Shown here: positions 50,418-58,948 of the stretch, piece after piece | How the letters are laid out: each line of letters begins with the position of its first letter | How positions within the stretch are numbered: the stretch's first letter is position 1 | Source: Chloroflexota bacterium | Lineage (GTDB): Bacteria > Chloroflexota > Anaerolineae > Anaerolineales > Villigracilaceae | Direction: 5' to 3' | Length of the DNA: 64,000 nucleotides | Assembly: GCA_021414245.1 (NCBI GenBank) | Contig: JAIOOU010000017.1 | Span: 248,001-312,000 of the forward strand | Program-made: the position numbers and the translations under genes | Notes under the pieces: generated by a model | Told to the model about the DNA's origin: nothing | Seen by the model: the letters and a program-made list of their open reading frames with translations, nothing else | Database searches by the model: none

Positions 50418-52043
50418 ATGAACCGCATCTTCGCGCTTTTCCTTGCCACCGCCCTGGTTTTATCCGGCTGCAATGCCTCTCCTTCGATCTGGGGAATTCC
50501 GCCAACACCCACTCCCGACGGGCTGAATCCGAATCAAATTCCGCTGGACCCGTTTGCGGTCCAGGATGACCCGGTCATTTTCCCTACTTCAACCACTCCT
50601 CCTTCCATCGAAACCGAAACCTCTTTTACACCCACTCCCATATCCACTCCCGATGGGTCGGCTCCCGTGATCGAGCCGACATATACAGCCTCCGTTGACA
50701 CCGCCCCGTTCCTTTATTACGCACAAAGCGGTGACATGTTGTCCGCGGTCGCAAATCGCTTTGGGGTGGATCCATCCGAGATCATCTCGGATGCAGACCT
50801 GACCAAGACCACGCTGATCGACCCGGGAACTTTGCTTGTGATCCCAAACCGAATCACCGAAGCGACCACACCAAATATCCAGATCATGCCGGACGCAGAG
50901 GTGATATTTTCGAGAACCGCTTCGGATTTTGATGTGGAGGATTACATCAAGCAGGCCGACGGTTATTTGAGCAAATTCAATGACTACCTCGGATCAACAG
51001 GATCGATCCCGGGCGGCCAGGCGATCGAGCGTCTTGCGATCGAAAACTCCATCAATCCCCGGCTGCTGCTCGGTCTGCTTGAATTTGAGAGCCGGTGGGT
51101 GCGCGGCCAACCGGTGGATATTTTGCATACTGATTATCCAATGGGTTTCAACGATTTCCACTATAAGGGCATGACAGTTCAAATGGTTTGGGCCATTAAT
51201 AACATGTCGATCGCCTACTATGGATGGCGGGCAGGGACTCTGACCTACCTGGATTTTCCAGATGGGACCAGACTGCGCCTGGACCCCCGGTTGAATGCGG
51301 GCACCGTCGCCATTCAATATCTGTTTTCAAGAGTCCACAGCCGCTCACAGTGGTCGCAGATCATTAATCCCGATTCAGGATTCCCGGTGGTGTATGCCGA
51401 AATGTTTGGCGACCCGTGGTCACGGGCAGATACGGTCAATCCGATTTTTCCGCCCGCATTAAATCAGCCCCCACTGGTTCTGCCTTTTGAGCCAGGCACA
51501 AAATGGAACTTAACCGGCGGTCCCCACAACGGCTGGGGACAGATCAGCACCAAGATCTATGGGACCACCCACAGTGTCTTTGCTGCGATCGATTTTGCCC
51601 CGGTCAACAGCCGCAGCGGTTGTGACGTTTCCCCCTACTGGGTTACAGCAGCCGCACCAGGCCTGGTGGTTCGGTCAGACGAAGGCGCGGTGATGGTGGA
51701 CCTGGATGGCGACGGATACGAGCAGACGGGCTGGGATATCCTTTATATGCATATCGATTCAAAGGAACGCGTTTCCGTCGGAACCTGGCTGGAAGTCAAT
51801 GACCGCATTGGCCATGCCTCCTGTGAAGGCGGCGTTTCCACTGGGACCCATCTTCACTTTGCGCGAAAATACAACGGAGAATGGGTCACAGCAGATGGAC
51901 CGATCCCGTTCATTATTAGCGGTTGGCGTGTGGTGGCCGGCGAAAAAGCATATGAAGGGAAACTGGTTAAAGGAGACAAGGAAGTCATAGCAGACCCCGT
52001 GGGCCAAAGTTGGTCCAGTATCATGCGCGAAAAAGATGAATAA
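50418..52043 (+). CDS. LysM and M23-type lipoprotein, paralogue 2
   Basis: This 541-residue paralogue has lipobox LSGC, a Pro/Thr-rich linker, LysM-like segment (YYAQSGDMLSAVANRFGVDPSEI), the middle domain (NPRLLLGLLEFESRW) and the M23-type domain with GGPHNGWG, AIDFAP, LYMH and THLHFARKYNGEW. The DLDGDGYEQTGW loop is kept. TATAAT (50401-50406) lies 11 nt before the ATG. The first metal-site loop is longer than in the other two (ISTKIYGTTHS insert). Confidence 0.85.
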   Translation: MNRIFALFLATALVLSGCNASPSIWGIPPTPTPDGLNPNQIPLDPFAVQDDPVIFPTSTTPPSIETETSFTPTPISTPDGSAPVIEPTYTASVDTAPFLYYAQSGDMLSAVANRFGVDPSEIISDADLTKTTLIDPGTLLVIPNRITEATTPNIQIMPDAEVIFSRTASDFDVEDYIKQADGYLSKFNDYLGSTGSIPGGQAIERLAIENSINPRLLLGLLEFESRWVRGQPVDILHTDYPMGFNDFHYKGMTVQMVWAINNMSIAYYGWRAGTLTYLDFPDGTRLRLDPRLNAGTVAIQYLFSRVHSRSQWSQIINPDSGFPVVYAEMFGDPWSRADTVNPIFPPALNQPPLVLPFEPGTKWNLTGGPHNGWGQISTKIYGTTHSVFAAIDFAPVNSRSGCDVSPYWVTAAAPGLVVRSDEGAVMVDLDGDGYEQTGWDILYMHIDSKERVSVGTWLEVNDRIGHASCEGGVSTGTHLHFARKYNGEWVTADGPIPFIISGWRVVAGEKAYEGKLVKGDKEVIADPVGQSWSSIMREKDE

Positions 52044-53532
52044 AAAAAATTCCTGTTTTCAAAAGCTGGTCCTGTCCCTGCTGACCGGCTGCCTGCTCAT
52101 CAGTTCCTGCGGCAATCCGGCAGCCTCTTCCAGCCAATCGTCCACTCCAGCCCAAAGCCAGAATGGAATCGGGGGGCAACCTGCTTTGAGTCAAACGCCC
52201 CTGCCGACGCGTACCACCTACTCGCCGGGTGAATTGGTTGACTATAACGCGCAAAGCGGCGATACGTTACCCTCCCTGGCGGCACGCTTTAATACAACCA
52301 TTGACGAGATCCTGCAGGCCAATCCTCAAATTCCGCGCGATGCCACGACCATGCCGCCGGGCATGCCCATGAAAATGCCCATTTATTATGTTGCCTTATG
52401 GGCAAGTCCCTTTCAGATTCTCCCCGATCACGCATTTGTCGAAAGCCCCACCAGCATCGGCTTTAATACCGCCGCCTTCCTGGAATCACAGCCGGGCTGG
52501 TTAAAAAACTACCGGGTCTATGCCAGTGGTGAATGGCGTTCAGGCGCTGAAATGGTCGATTATATTTCGATGAACTACAGCTTAAATCCGCGCCTGCTGC
52601 TGGCCGTCATGGAATATCAGGGCGGCGCGCTGACCGCCCCGGTTGCACCGGTCAGCAGGAATATTCTGGGAATCAAACGTCCTTTTTGGGAAACCCCTTA
52701 TCTTCAATTGGTCCTTGCAGCAAATTTCCTGAATAATGGATACTATGGCTGGCGGGCCGGCAATCTGGTTGAATTTGAAGACGTCAAAGGCATCCTGATC
52801 CGCCCCGACCCCTGGCAGAATGCGGCTTCAGCGGGTCTGTATTTCTACTATTCCAAAATGTTTTCCGGCGAACAATACATGCTCGCCACCGGACCTGGAG
52901 GCTTGATCCAGACATACGAAAAGTTTTTCGGCAATCCTTGGAACGACTCATTCGTGCTGATTCCCGGCAGCCTGCAACAACCCGAATTTACACTTCCCTT
53001 CCCGAATAACCAGACCTGGTCCTATACCGGTGGACCGCATACCGGCTGGGGTTCGGGTGAACCCTTTGCCGCCGTGGACTTTGCGCCACCTGCCGAGAAG
53101 TCTGGCTGTGTGCCGCCGGGCAAGGATAATTTTGCAACTGCAATGGCCTCCGGCCTGATCGTTCGATCCGGGATCGATGGAGTTGCATTGGATCTGGATA
53201 AGGACGGGGATGAACGGACCGGTTGGGTCATCTACTATCTTCACTTGGCTGAAGATCAGAGAATCCCGCTTGGGACGGAAGTACAAGTTGGCCAGTTTAT
53301 CGGTTATCCCTCCTGCGCAGGCGGCCATGCCACCGGGACACATGTCCATATTGCCCGAAAATATAACGGCGAATGGATCGTTGCAGACAGCGCCATTCCC
53401 TTCCAAATGAGCGGATGGGTCACCCATAACGGCGGCAAAGTTTATCTGGGCACCCTTACTAAAGGAAACCAGACGGTCATCGCCTGCGACTGCTCGTCTG
53501 CATTCAGTTCAATAAGCTCGGATTCACCCTGA
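52036..53532 (+). CDS. LysM and M23-type lipoprotein, paralogue 3
   Basis: This 498-residue paralogue has lipobox ISSC, a shorter linker, LysM (YNAQSGDTLPSLAARFNTTIDEILQANP), the middle domain (NPRLLLAVMEYQGG) and M23-type ligands GGPHTGWG, AVDFAP, YYLH and THVHIARKYNGEW, with DLDKDGDERTGW. It overlaps paralogue 2 by 8 bp, so those two are co-translated. It ends only 4 bp from the convergent OsmC gene with no hairpin that I can see. Confidence 0.85.
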   Translation: MNKKNSCFQKLVLSLLTGCLLISSCGNPAASSSQSSTPAQSQNGIGGQPALSQTPLPTRTTYSPGELVDYNAQSGDTLPSLAARFNTTIDEILQANPQIPRDATTMPPGMPMKMPIYYVALWASPFQILPDHAFVESPTSIGFNTAAFLESQPGWLKNYRVYASGEWRSGAEMVDYISMNYSLNPRLLLAVMEYQGGALTAPVAPVSRNILGIKRPFWETPYLQLVLAANFLNNGYYGWRAGNLVEFEDVKGILIRPDPWQNAASAGLYFYYSKMFSGEQYMLATGPGGLIQTYEKFFGNPWNDSFVLIPGSLQQPEFTLPFPNNQTWSYTGGPHTGWGSGEPFAAVDFAPPAEKSGCVPPGKDNFATAMASGLIVRSGIDGVALDLDKDGDERTGWVIYYLHLAEDQRIPLGTEVQVGQFIGYPSCAGGHATGTHVHIARKYNGEWIVADSAIPFQMSGWVTHNGGKVYLGTLTKGNQTVIACDCSSAFSSISSDSP

Positions 53533-53536
53533 CAAT

Positions 53537-54010
53537 TTATCCACCTGCGACAGGTTTCGGAATAAAACGTCCCTCGGCGGACACTTTTCCCCCATTCTCC
53601 TTTAATATTTTATAGCGCATCTCCATCGGAAAGGCCTTGCTCAACATGGACTGAACCGGACAATATTTTTCCGCTGACAGCTTCATGGCTTGAATTAACG
53701 CAGCCTCCGCCACGTTTTCGCCGGTCACAATATATTCGATGACTGCATTGGAGAAGACCATCGGATACTCCCCAGCCCTGTCCAGATTAACTTTTATCTG
53801 AAAATCAAGCACCGGTTGTCTCTTTTTTACCAGAATCGAAACGACCTCCATGCCGGTACAACCCGCCAGCCCAAATGCGATCAGCTCCATTGGACTGACT
53901 GCACCAGCATCTCCGCCAGCCAGGCTGTCCGCATCCATTTTCTGTAAATAACCGGAATCGGCCAAGCCTTCAAACGCCATCCCCCCCTTCCAATCGATCA
54001 CAACCTCCAT
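53537..54010 (-). CDS. OsmC/Ohr-family peroxiredoxin-like protein
   Basis: This 157-residue protein has the two redox Cys of the family in GLAGCTGMEVVSIL and KYCPVQSML. OsmC proteins reduce organic or fatty-acid hydroperoxides with thiols. It lies 3 bp after the TlpA gene, forming a thiol-redox operon with it and the zinc ribbon. Confidence 0.9.
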   Translation of the reverse strand: MEVVIDWKGGMAFEGLADSGYLQKMDADSLAGGDAGAVSPMELIAFGLAGCTGMEVVSILVKKRQPVLDFQIKVNLDRAGEYPMVFSNAVIEYIVTGENVAEAALIQAMKLSAEKYCPVQSMLSKAFPMEMRYKILKENGGKVSAEGRFIPKPVAGG

Positions 54011-54013
54011 GAT

Positions 54014-54589
54014 CTATTCCCTGATAATTTCGGATACATACTTCTCAAGATTTCCCCGGGAAATCGCCCCGATCCACATCAAGCGCACCTGGCCCTTGCG
54101 ATCGATAACATAGGAACTTGGCAGGTTCATGGTATTAAATACTCTCTGGGCCTGATAATTTTCATCCAGCCAGACTGGAAAAGACAGCCCGTAATCCTTC
54201 ACAAAGGTCTGCACCACATCTAGAGTCTCCTCTTGATCGATCGCGACCAAAACAAATCCATCGGCCCTGTACTTCTCGTAAAATGCCTGCAAAGCCGGCA
54301 TTTCCTCCTTGCATGGAGGACACCAGGTGGCCCAAAGGTTGACCAGCACCACGCTTCCAAGGTTGTCTTTCAACGAAACCGGGTTGCCGGAGAGATCAAA
54401 AAGATCCAGCTCCGGAGCGGGAAAATTCACATTTGTCGGAAGAGCGGAAAGATTCTGAGTGGCAGCAGCAGGAGAGTTGTACAAAAGGATGTACAGCATC
54501 ACCCCAATTGCCACCAGGCCGGAACCCATCATCATCATTCCATAAAAACGGGCGGGGACCTTATTGTTTTTGCGGGTCATTTTTCTCAT
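54014..54589 (-). CDS. TlpA-family membrane-anchored thiol-disulfide oxidoreductase
   Basis: This 191-residue protein has a basic N-terminus, one membrane anchor (about residues 14-36) and an extracytoplasmic thioredoxin fold with NLWATWCPPCKEEMPAL (C-x2-C) and LPSSYVIDRKGQV (cis-Pro loop). It reduces disulfides outside the membrane, for example in cytochrome or lipoprotein maturation. A second ATG at 54580 may be the true start. Confidence 0.9.
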   Translation of the reverse strand: MRKMTRKNNKVPARFYGMMMMGSGLVAIGVMLYILLYNSPAAATQNLSALPTNVNFPAPELDLFDLSGNPVSLKDNLGSVVLVNLWATWCPPCKEEMPALQAFYEKYRADGFVLVAIDQEETLDVVQTFVKDYGLSFPVWLDENYQAQRVFNTMNLPSSYVIDRKGQVRLMWIGAISRGNLEKYVSEIIRE

Positions 54590-54625
54590 CCAGTAAATTA
54601 CTCACACGGAGCAAGAGGTCTTTCA

Positions 54626-54829
54626 TCAGGTACAGCCTCCGCCTTCTGCATTGACGAATCCACATGCCGGACATTCCAGTTGCAGCAAGCCATTGTATTC
54701 CAGGATTCCAAGCCGGCATTGTGGACAAGGCATGTTTTGATGCAAAGGCTCCGAAAAATCCCTGCGATCAGGCTGATCGATGCCAAGCAATAGTTTTTCA
54801 AGTGAAGATAATTCGTGCAATTCAGTCAT
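54626..54829 (-). CDS. Small zinc-ribbon protein
   Basis: This 67-residue protein carries CPQCRLG and CPACGF, a four-Cys zinc ribbon, after an acidic helical N-terminus (TELHELSSLEKLLLGID). AAAGGTG precedes the ATG at 54829. It is the first gene of the TlpA/OsmC operon. The function is unknown; it may be a metal or redox switch. Confidence 0.7.
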   Translation of the reverse strand: MTELHELSSLEKLLLGIDQPDRRDFSEPLHQNMPCPQCRLGILEYNGLLQLECPACGFVNAEGGGCT

Positions 54830-54986
54830 AACACCTTTGACGCATCCGGGGAAGAAATAATTACTCTTTTCACAAAGTATAACCGAGGCCAACCTTCGAG
54901 CTTATAAATAAAGGAAAAATGTCATTGAGTTTAGGATGTTTGGTACTGGAAAGTTGTCCAGACCTTGATTAATATCGGATAATAAT

Positions 54987-55436
54987 ATGCTGGAAACTCT
55001 GCCCTCCATTCCGCTCTTCATGGATCTCGAACCTGCTCAAATAGACCTGTTAAAAACACTATTCGAGCCGTATCACTCCCAACCCGACACTGTGATCTTC
55101 AAACAAGGCGAGCCGGCAAATTTCCTTTACATTCTCATCAAAGGCATTGTTGCAATTCACTACAAGCCTTATGATGGTTCGTCCATCATCCTGACCCGGC
55201 TTCGGGACGGGGATGTGTTTGGCTGGTCCGCAGTGGTCGGAAGCGGTAACTATACCTCCAGCATTTTGAGCGAAACCGCAATTGAATCCGTCCGCATCAA
55301 AGGCAACAACCTGCAATCTTTAATCCGCCGCCAGCCCGAAACGGGTAAAATTCTGGTGGACCGTCTCGCAAACATCGTATCCTCCCGTTGGAAAAATGCA
55401 CACGCCCAGGCACAATCCATTTTGAATTCCGATTAG
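54987..55436 (+). CDS. Cyclic-nucleotide-binding-domain protein without HTH
   Basis: This 149-residue protein is a single cNMP-binding beta barrel (IPLFMDLEPAQIDLL, VIFKQGEPANFLYILIKGIVAI, LRDGDVFGWSAVVGSGNYTSSILSETA) and a short helix, but it ends before any DNA-binding helix-turn-helix. It cannot act as a classical Crp/Fnr regulator. It may sense a small molecule or redox state for the NifU-like protein encoded 21 bp downstream. Divergent from the zinc-ribbon/TlpA/OsmC operon. Confidence 0.85.
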   Translation: MLETLPSIPLFMDLEPAQIDLLKTLFEPYHSQPDTVIFKQGEPANFLYILIKGIVAIHYKPYDGSSIILTRLRDGDVFGWSAVVGSGNYTSSILSETAIESVRIKGNNLQSLIRRQPETGKILVDRLANIVSSRWKNAHAQAQSILNSD

Positions 55437-55457
55437 TTAGACAAATAGGAGTCAGCA

Positions 55458-55703
55458 ATGGTAACAGGAGATCGCATCAGCCAGGAAGACCAATTACGGG
55501 GATTGATCGATAAATTAAGTTCTTATGTGGAACAATTCCACGGCGGCACGGTGGAATTCGTATCCTTTGAGGGAAATAACTTAAAGGTTCGTCTGGGCGG
55601 AGCCTGCCTGAACTGTCCCCTGCTGCCTTCGACACTGCATGGCTGGGTGGCCGGTACGGTTCATCAGTTCTTTCCGGGCATCAATGTGATCGAGGAAAAA
55701 TAA
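55458..55703 (+). CDS. NifU C-terminal-like iron-sulfur scaffold
   Basis: This 81-residue protein matches the NifU C-terminal (Nfu) domain: VEFVSFEGNNLKVRLGGACLNCPLLPSTLHGWVAGTVHQFFPGI, with the C-x2-C (residues ~50-53) that holds a transient [4Fe-4S] cluster between two subunits. An AGGAG ribosome site precedes it. It is followed by a strong terminator. Confidence 0.88.
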   Translation: MVTGDRISQEDQLRGLIDKLSSYVEQFHGGTVEFVSFEGNNLKVRLGGACLNCPLLPSTLHGWVAGTVHQFFPGINVIEEK

Positions 55704-55723
55704 GGGAAATCCAAATGGCAAAT

Positions 55724-55755
55724 AAAAGAGCCAGCCCGATCGGGCTGGCTCTTTT
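55724..55755. terminator. Bidirectional terminator
   Basis: A 15-bp perfect inverted repeat (55724-55738 and 55741-55755) with A/T ends separates the NifU-like gene from the convergent membrane-protein operon. Confidence 0.93.
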
Positions 55756-55769
55756 GACACATGCAGAAA

Positions 55770-56534
55770 TCATACTTTGTTTGTGAAATATTTGAAGAGC
55801 AACAATCCGCCACAGGCCATCAAGGCAACCGCCCAGAAATAATTGGCATATTCCAGAAGCGAGGCTATACCCAGCAGGCCCATGACAGCCAAAGCCAGGG
55901 CAGGCCAGTAAGCCCAGCGCATACCCGTCAGCAAAGCCACCAGCAGGAAAGTGATCGCCAGACCGATAAAGAAGAAACCCGCAGTCTGGAATTCACCAAA
56001 TCGCTGGGCCGCAACTGTTACGCCCGCCAGAGTCATCAAAACGCCGGCCGGGATTAAAGCCCACCAGCGTTCATGGCGTTCGGTGAAATAGACGAACAGG
56101 AACGCCAGGCCGATACCACCAAGAAAGATCGCGCCTCCCAGTTCTTCAAAACGCTGGGCAACCACGATCATGACAGCCAGTGCACTCAACACACCGGCCG
56201 GGATGATCGCCCACCATCTCTCCAAACGACTTGAGAAATAAACATACCAAAATGAAAGGCCGATGCCGCCCAGAAACAATGCTCCGCCGAAATCTTCAAG
56301 TGATTTCGGAAGCAGGATCAAGACGCCCAGGGCGGCCAGTGTAAATCCGGGAAAGGCGCCCCACCAATGGCCGCCGAAAAGCAGGGTGAGAAAGACCAAC
56401 CCGATCGCGAGAAAGAAACCGCCCCAAAAAACCGAGCTCGCATTTTCAAGATACCCCATGGTCTGCGCAAGGACCAGTCCTCCGCCCACCAGGAGCAAAA
56501 AACCAAGCACAATGTTCGGATCAAATTTTTTCAT
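55770..56534 (-). CDS. Multi-helix membrane protein with internal repeats
   Basis: This 254-residue protein has about nine hydrophobic segments. A unit of about 45 residues recurs: GGALFLGGIGLSFWYVYF-(S/T)-ERWWAIIPAGVLSALAVMIVVAQRF is followed by GGAIFLGGIGLAFLFVYF-ERWWALIPAGVLMTLAGVTVAAQRF. It belongs to the operon of DUF5668/LiaF-like proteins. The function is unknown, possibly envelope-stress related. Confidence 0.72.
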   Translation of the reverse strand: MKKFDPNIVLGFLLLVGGGLVLAQTMGYLENASSVFWGGFFLAIGLVFLTLLFGGHWWGAFPGFTLAALGVLILLPKSLEDFGGALFLGGIGLSFWYVYFSSRLERWWAIIPAGVLSALAVMIVVAQRFEELGGAIFLGGIGLAFLFVYFTERHERWWALIPAGVLMTLAGVTVAAQRFGEFQTAGFFFIGLAITFLLVALLTGMRWAYWPALALAVMGLLGIASLLEYANYFWAVALMACGGLLLFKYFTNKV

Positions 56535-56544
56535 GCCATCTCCT

Positions 56545-57342
56545 TTATTTCACCTTGATTGAAGCCGCCCCGGCATCGATTGTCATATCCACAGCATTTG
56601 CGGCAGAGTCAAAATCCGGGGATTGATAATACCCCCCGTTGCGCGGGAAACGGGACTGATCGATCTTCAGATCGGCCGCGCCCAAAGAGGCGCGGATTCG
56701 AGCAGAGAGTCCCTCCGGGATCGTGATTTCAAGGGAGGCCGCACCAAGGTCGAGGTCCGCCCGGAAGCGCCCGCGCGCCGGCAAAATGATTTTGGTGTCG
56801 CTGGCCCCGGTATCCAGATCCAAATTTGTAATATTCAGATCACGCAGGTCCAGATCGGATTTATTGGCTCCGAGATTTAATTTTAAAGCGGTTGGAACAT
56901 CCTGATTCAACGACAAATCCCAGTCCAGTTGATTGCGGGGCCCGAAGAATGGGAATTCCATAAAGTCCCGCGCGGGTCTCAAGCGGACCTCGAGTCTGTC
57001 TCCGTTTCGAGCAACCTTTTGATCCAGCCCGCCGGAGAAAGTGCCGCGGGCGGCTTCATTCATGCCGGCGCCAGCGTGAATTTTCAATTCACCGGCGCCA
57101 TGACTGATATGCAGATCCGCCGTTGCGGCACCCAGCAGTTCAATCGATGCATTTTCATTTTCCACGCTTCCCTGCAGAAACGCTCCAACCAGTACCCAGG
57201 CTCCGCCAAGAATAAGCAGGGCAGGCCAGAACAATTCCATCAGGGAAGTACCATTGGGGAGCTTGATCCCCATTGCGTTGGCAAGCATCAATCCACCCAC
57301 CAAAAGGAGTATTACACCCCAGGCCAACTGGTTGCGTCGCAT
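56545..57342 (-). CDS. DUF5668/LiaF-like membrane protein with adhesin-type beta domain
   Basis: This 265-residue protein has two N-terminal membrane helices (LAWGVILLLVGGLMLAN and LFWPALLILGGAWVLV) and a C-terminal beta-helix-like part with repeated L-x-L-x-x-G-A patterns (LKLNLGANKSDLDL, ITNLDLDTGASDTKI, LDLGAASLEI). This is the toastrack/DUF2154 type of LiaF and DUF4097 proteins, which sense or respond to envelope stress. The ATG at 57342 has GGAGGG before it. Confidence 0.78.
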   Translation of the reverse strand: MRRNQLAWGVILLLVGGLMLANAMGIKLPNGTSLMELFWPALLILGGAWVLVGAFLQGSVENENASIELLGAATADLHISHGAGELKIHAGAGMNEAARGTFSGGLDQKVARNGDRLEVRLRPARDFMEFPFFGPRNQLDWDLSLNQDVPTALKLNLGANKSDLDLRDLNITNLDLDTGASDTKIILPARGRFRADLDLGAASLEITIPEGLSARIRASLGAADLKIDQSRFPRNGGYYQSPDFDSAANAVDMTIDAGAASIKVK

Positions 57343-57343
57343 A

Positions 57344-57871
57344 TTACCCTCCCCGGTTGCGGAATGAACGATAAATGCCGCTGCCCAACACCCACAATCC
57401 AAGCAGGATCAGCAGGATCGCAGGGGCGTAATTTCCAAGCATATCCCATCCACCAAATAAGGATGAAAAGACAAGGAAAAGCACCGCGCTGACCACCATG
57501 GTATTCAAACCGCGTTTGATATTATGGGCGGTGTTGTCTCCCAATAATCCGGCCAGGATCGAACCAATCCCCACAAACCCGGGAACCAGAAACCACATGT
57601 ACCAGTCTGCATAGCTTCCGATATTTTGAAAATAATAGAAGATGCCGCCCAGGCCGGCAACCACCGCCGCCGGCACGGACAGGCCGGGCTGTCCGGTGAC
57701 CAGGCCGATGATGAAGATCACCGCCCCGATCAAAAACATATTAAAGGGAAAAACTGTATATTTTTCAAAGATCGCATGGAATGCGGGCATGCTCTTGTCG
57801 AGCAGGAACCACGCGCCAAGCAGAATTAAGATGACGCCAAGGACAAGCTGGGTTCGACCGGTTCTATTCAT
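57344..57871 (-). CDS. DUF5668-like small membrane protein
   Basis: This 175-residue protein has about six hydrophobic helices, beginning QLVLGVILILLGAWFLLDKSM and ending ILLILLGLWVLGSGIYRSF, a DUF5668-like pattern shared with the next gene. The ATG at 57871 has AAAGGAGAA upstream. First of the three-gene minus-strand operon. Confidence 0.75.
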   Translation of the reverse strand: MNRTGRTQLVLGVILILLGAWFLLDKSMPAFHAIFEKYTVFPFNMFLIGAVIFIIGLVTGQPGLSVPAAVVAGLGGIFYYFQNIGSYADWYMWFLVPGFVGIGSILAGLLGDNTAHNIKRGLNTMVVSAVLFLVFSSLFGGWDMLGNYAPAILLILLGLWVLGSGIYRSFRNRGG

Positions 57872-58054
57872 ATTACATTCTCCTTTGAATGGGTTCTGCA
57901 TTGAGTGTATAACTTTTTGGTGGAAAAGAAAAGTCCTTTGAGATATACGGGCCGGGACGGAAAAAGTTGCACATCCGTTGTTCATTTATTTATTTCCTTT
58001 CAGGATGATGCCTGAACCACGGCGGGAATCCGTCAAAAATCAAGGCGATCTCCG

Positions 58055-58909
58055 TTATTCCATTAATTCCTTCACCGCAATCCATTCCCCCGCCGACTTG
58101 GGATGCTCCGCCATCACGAGCTTTCCGCTTTCCACCAGTTTCACAACCGTCTTCTTCACGATCTCATTTCCCCAGCCAAACAACTTATTCACATCTCGCA
58201 ATTCCGATGCACCCAGCATGTCAAAATACAACTCCAGCAATTTTGCACGGGCCTGCGATTCCCTGATGACCCGCGCGCTTTCCGGCAGATCAGGATAATG
58301 CCGTGTCACAATTTCATAGATATGGGAATATTTCCACGCGCCCGCCTCCGATACGCCAACGGGCAGGATCTTGAAATCGCGCTGCAATTGCTCAAGGGCC
58401 TTGTTAAACTCGGAATCCCGGGCATTGGAGAGCTTTGCCATTTTACGCAAATCAAGGGTATTCAGGGCTCCGTGATCAAGCAGGGTCTCATAGACCTGCT
58501 TAGAAGCCTGCGTCAACCGTCCCTCCTGGTAGGCGATCAAATAATCCTCCGCGGGTGAACCGTAGTTTTCAGAAGGTGCATAAAAATATGGCGCGATCTC
58601 CAGCGAGATCATGGTGGCTTTGCCGCGTAATATTTTGCCGTAATACCATATCTTCTTATCCAGAGCCCCATCCTTCCAACCCCATGTGATGTGACCGGGG
58701 TCGTCGTGTGCATCGGCCACCGGCCGGTCCCCTGCCACAGCCGTCCACAACGAGGGCAGGTTAATACCCTTGATCGGCCAGAAATACACGAAGCCGCGTT
58801 TGTTGATGAATGTCAATGCCTGGGATGGAGACGAAAGCCTTTTGGCGGGAGGCAGGCCAAAGGTCCGTGCGCGATGCGCCTGCAATTTCTTTAAATTAAT
58901 CCGGGTCAT
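58055..58909 (-). CDS. AlkZ/YcaQ-related winged-helix protein
   Basis: This 284-residue protein resembles AlkZ-like (HTH_42) DNA glycosylases: an N-terminal AHRARTFGL helix, HITWGWKDGALDKKIWYYGKIL, a winged-helix stretch (LTQASKQVYETLLDHGALNTLDLRKMAKL) and a C-terminal DVNKLFGWGNEIVKKTVVKLVESG. The Q-x-Q/Q-x-D catalytic motif of crosslink glycosylase YcaQ is not evident, so it may bind DNA without glycosylase activity. Confidence 0.72.
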   Translation of the reverse strand: MTRINLKKLQAHRARTFGLPPAKRLSSPSQALTFINKRGFVYFWPIKGINLPSLWTAVAGDRPVADAHDDPGHITWGWKDGALDKKIWYYGKILRGKATMISLEIAPYFYAPSENYGSPAEDYLIAYQEGRLTQASKQVYETLLDHGALNTLDLRKMAKLSNARDSEFNKALEQLQRDFKILPVGVSEAGAWKYSHIYEIVTRHYPDLPESARVIRESQARAKLLELYFDMLGASELRDVNKLFGWGNEIVKKTVVKLVESGKLVMAEHPKSAGEWIAVKELME

Positions 58910-58948
58910 GGGTCAAATTTTAGTCCACATGGGTTACAATCGCCAGCT

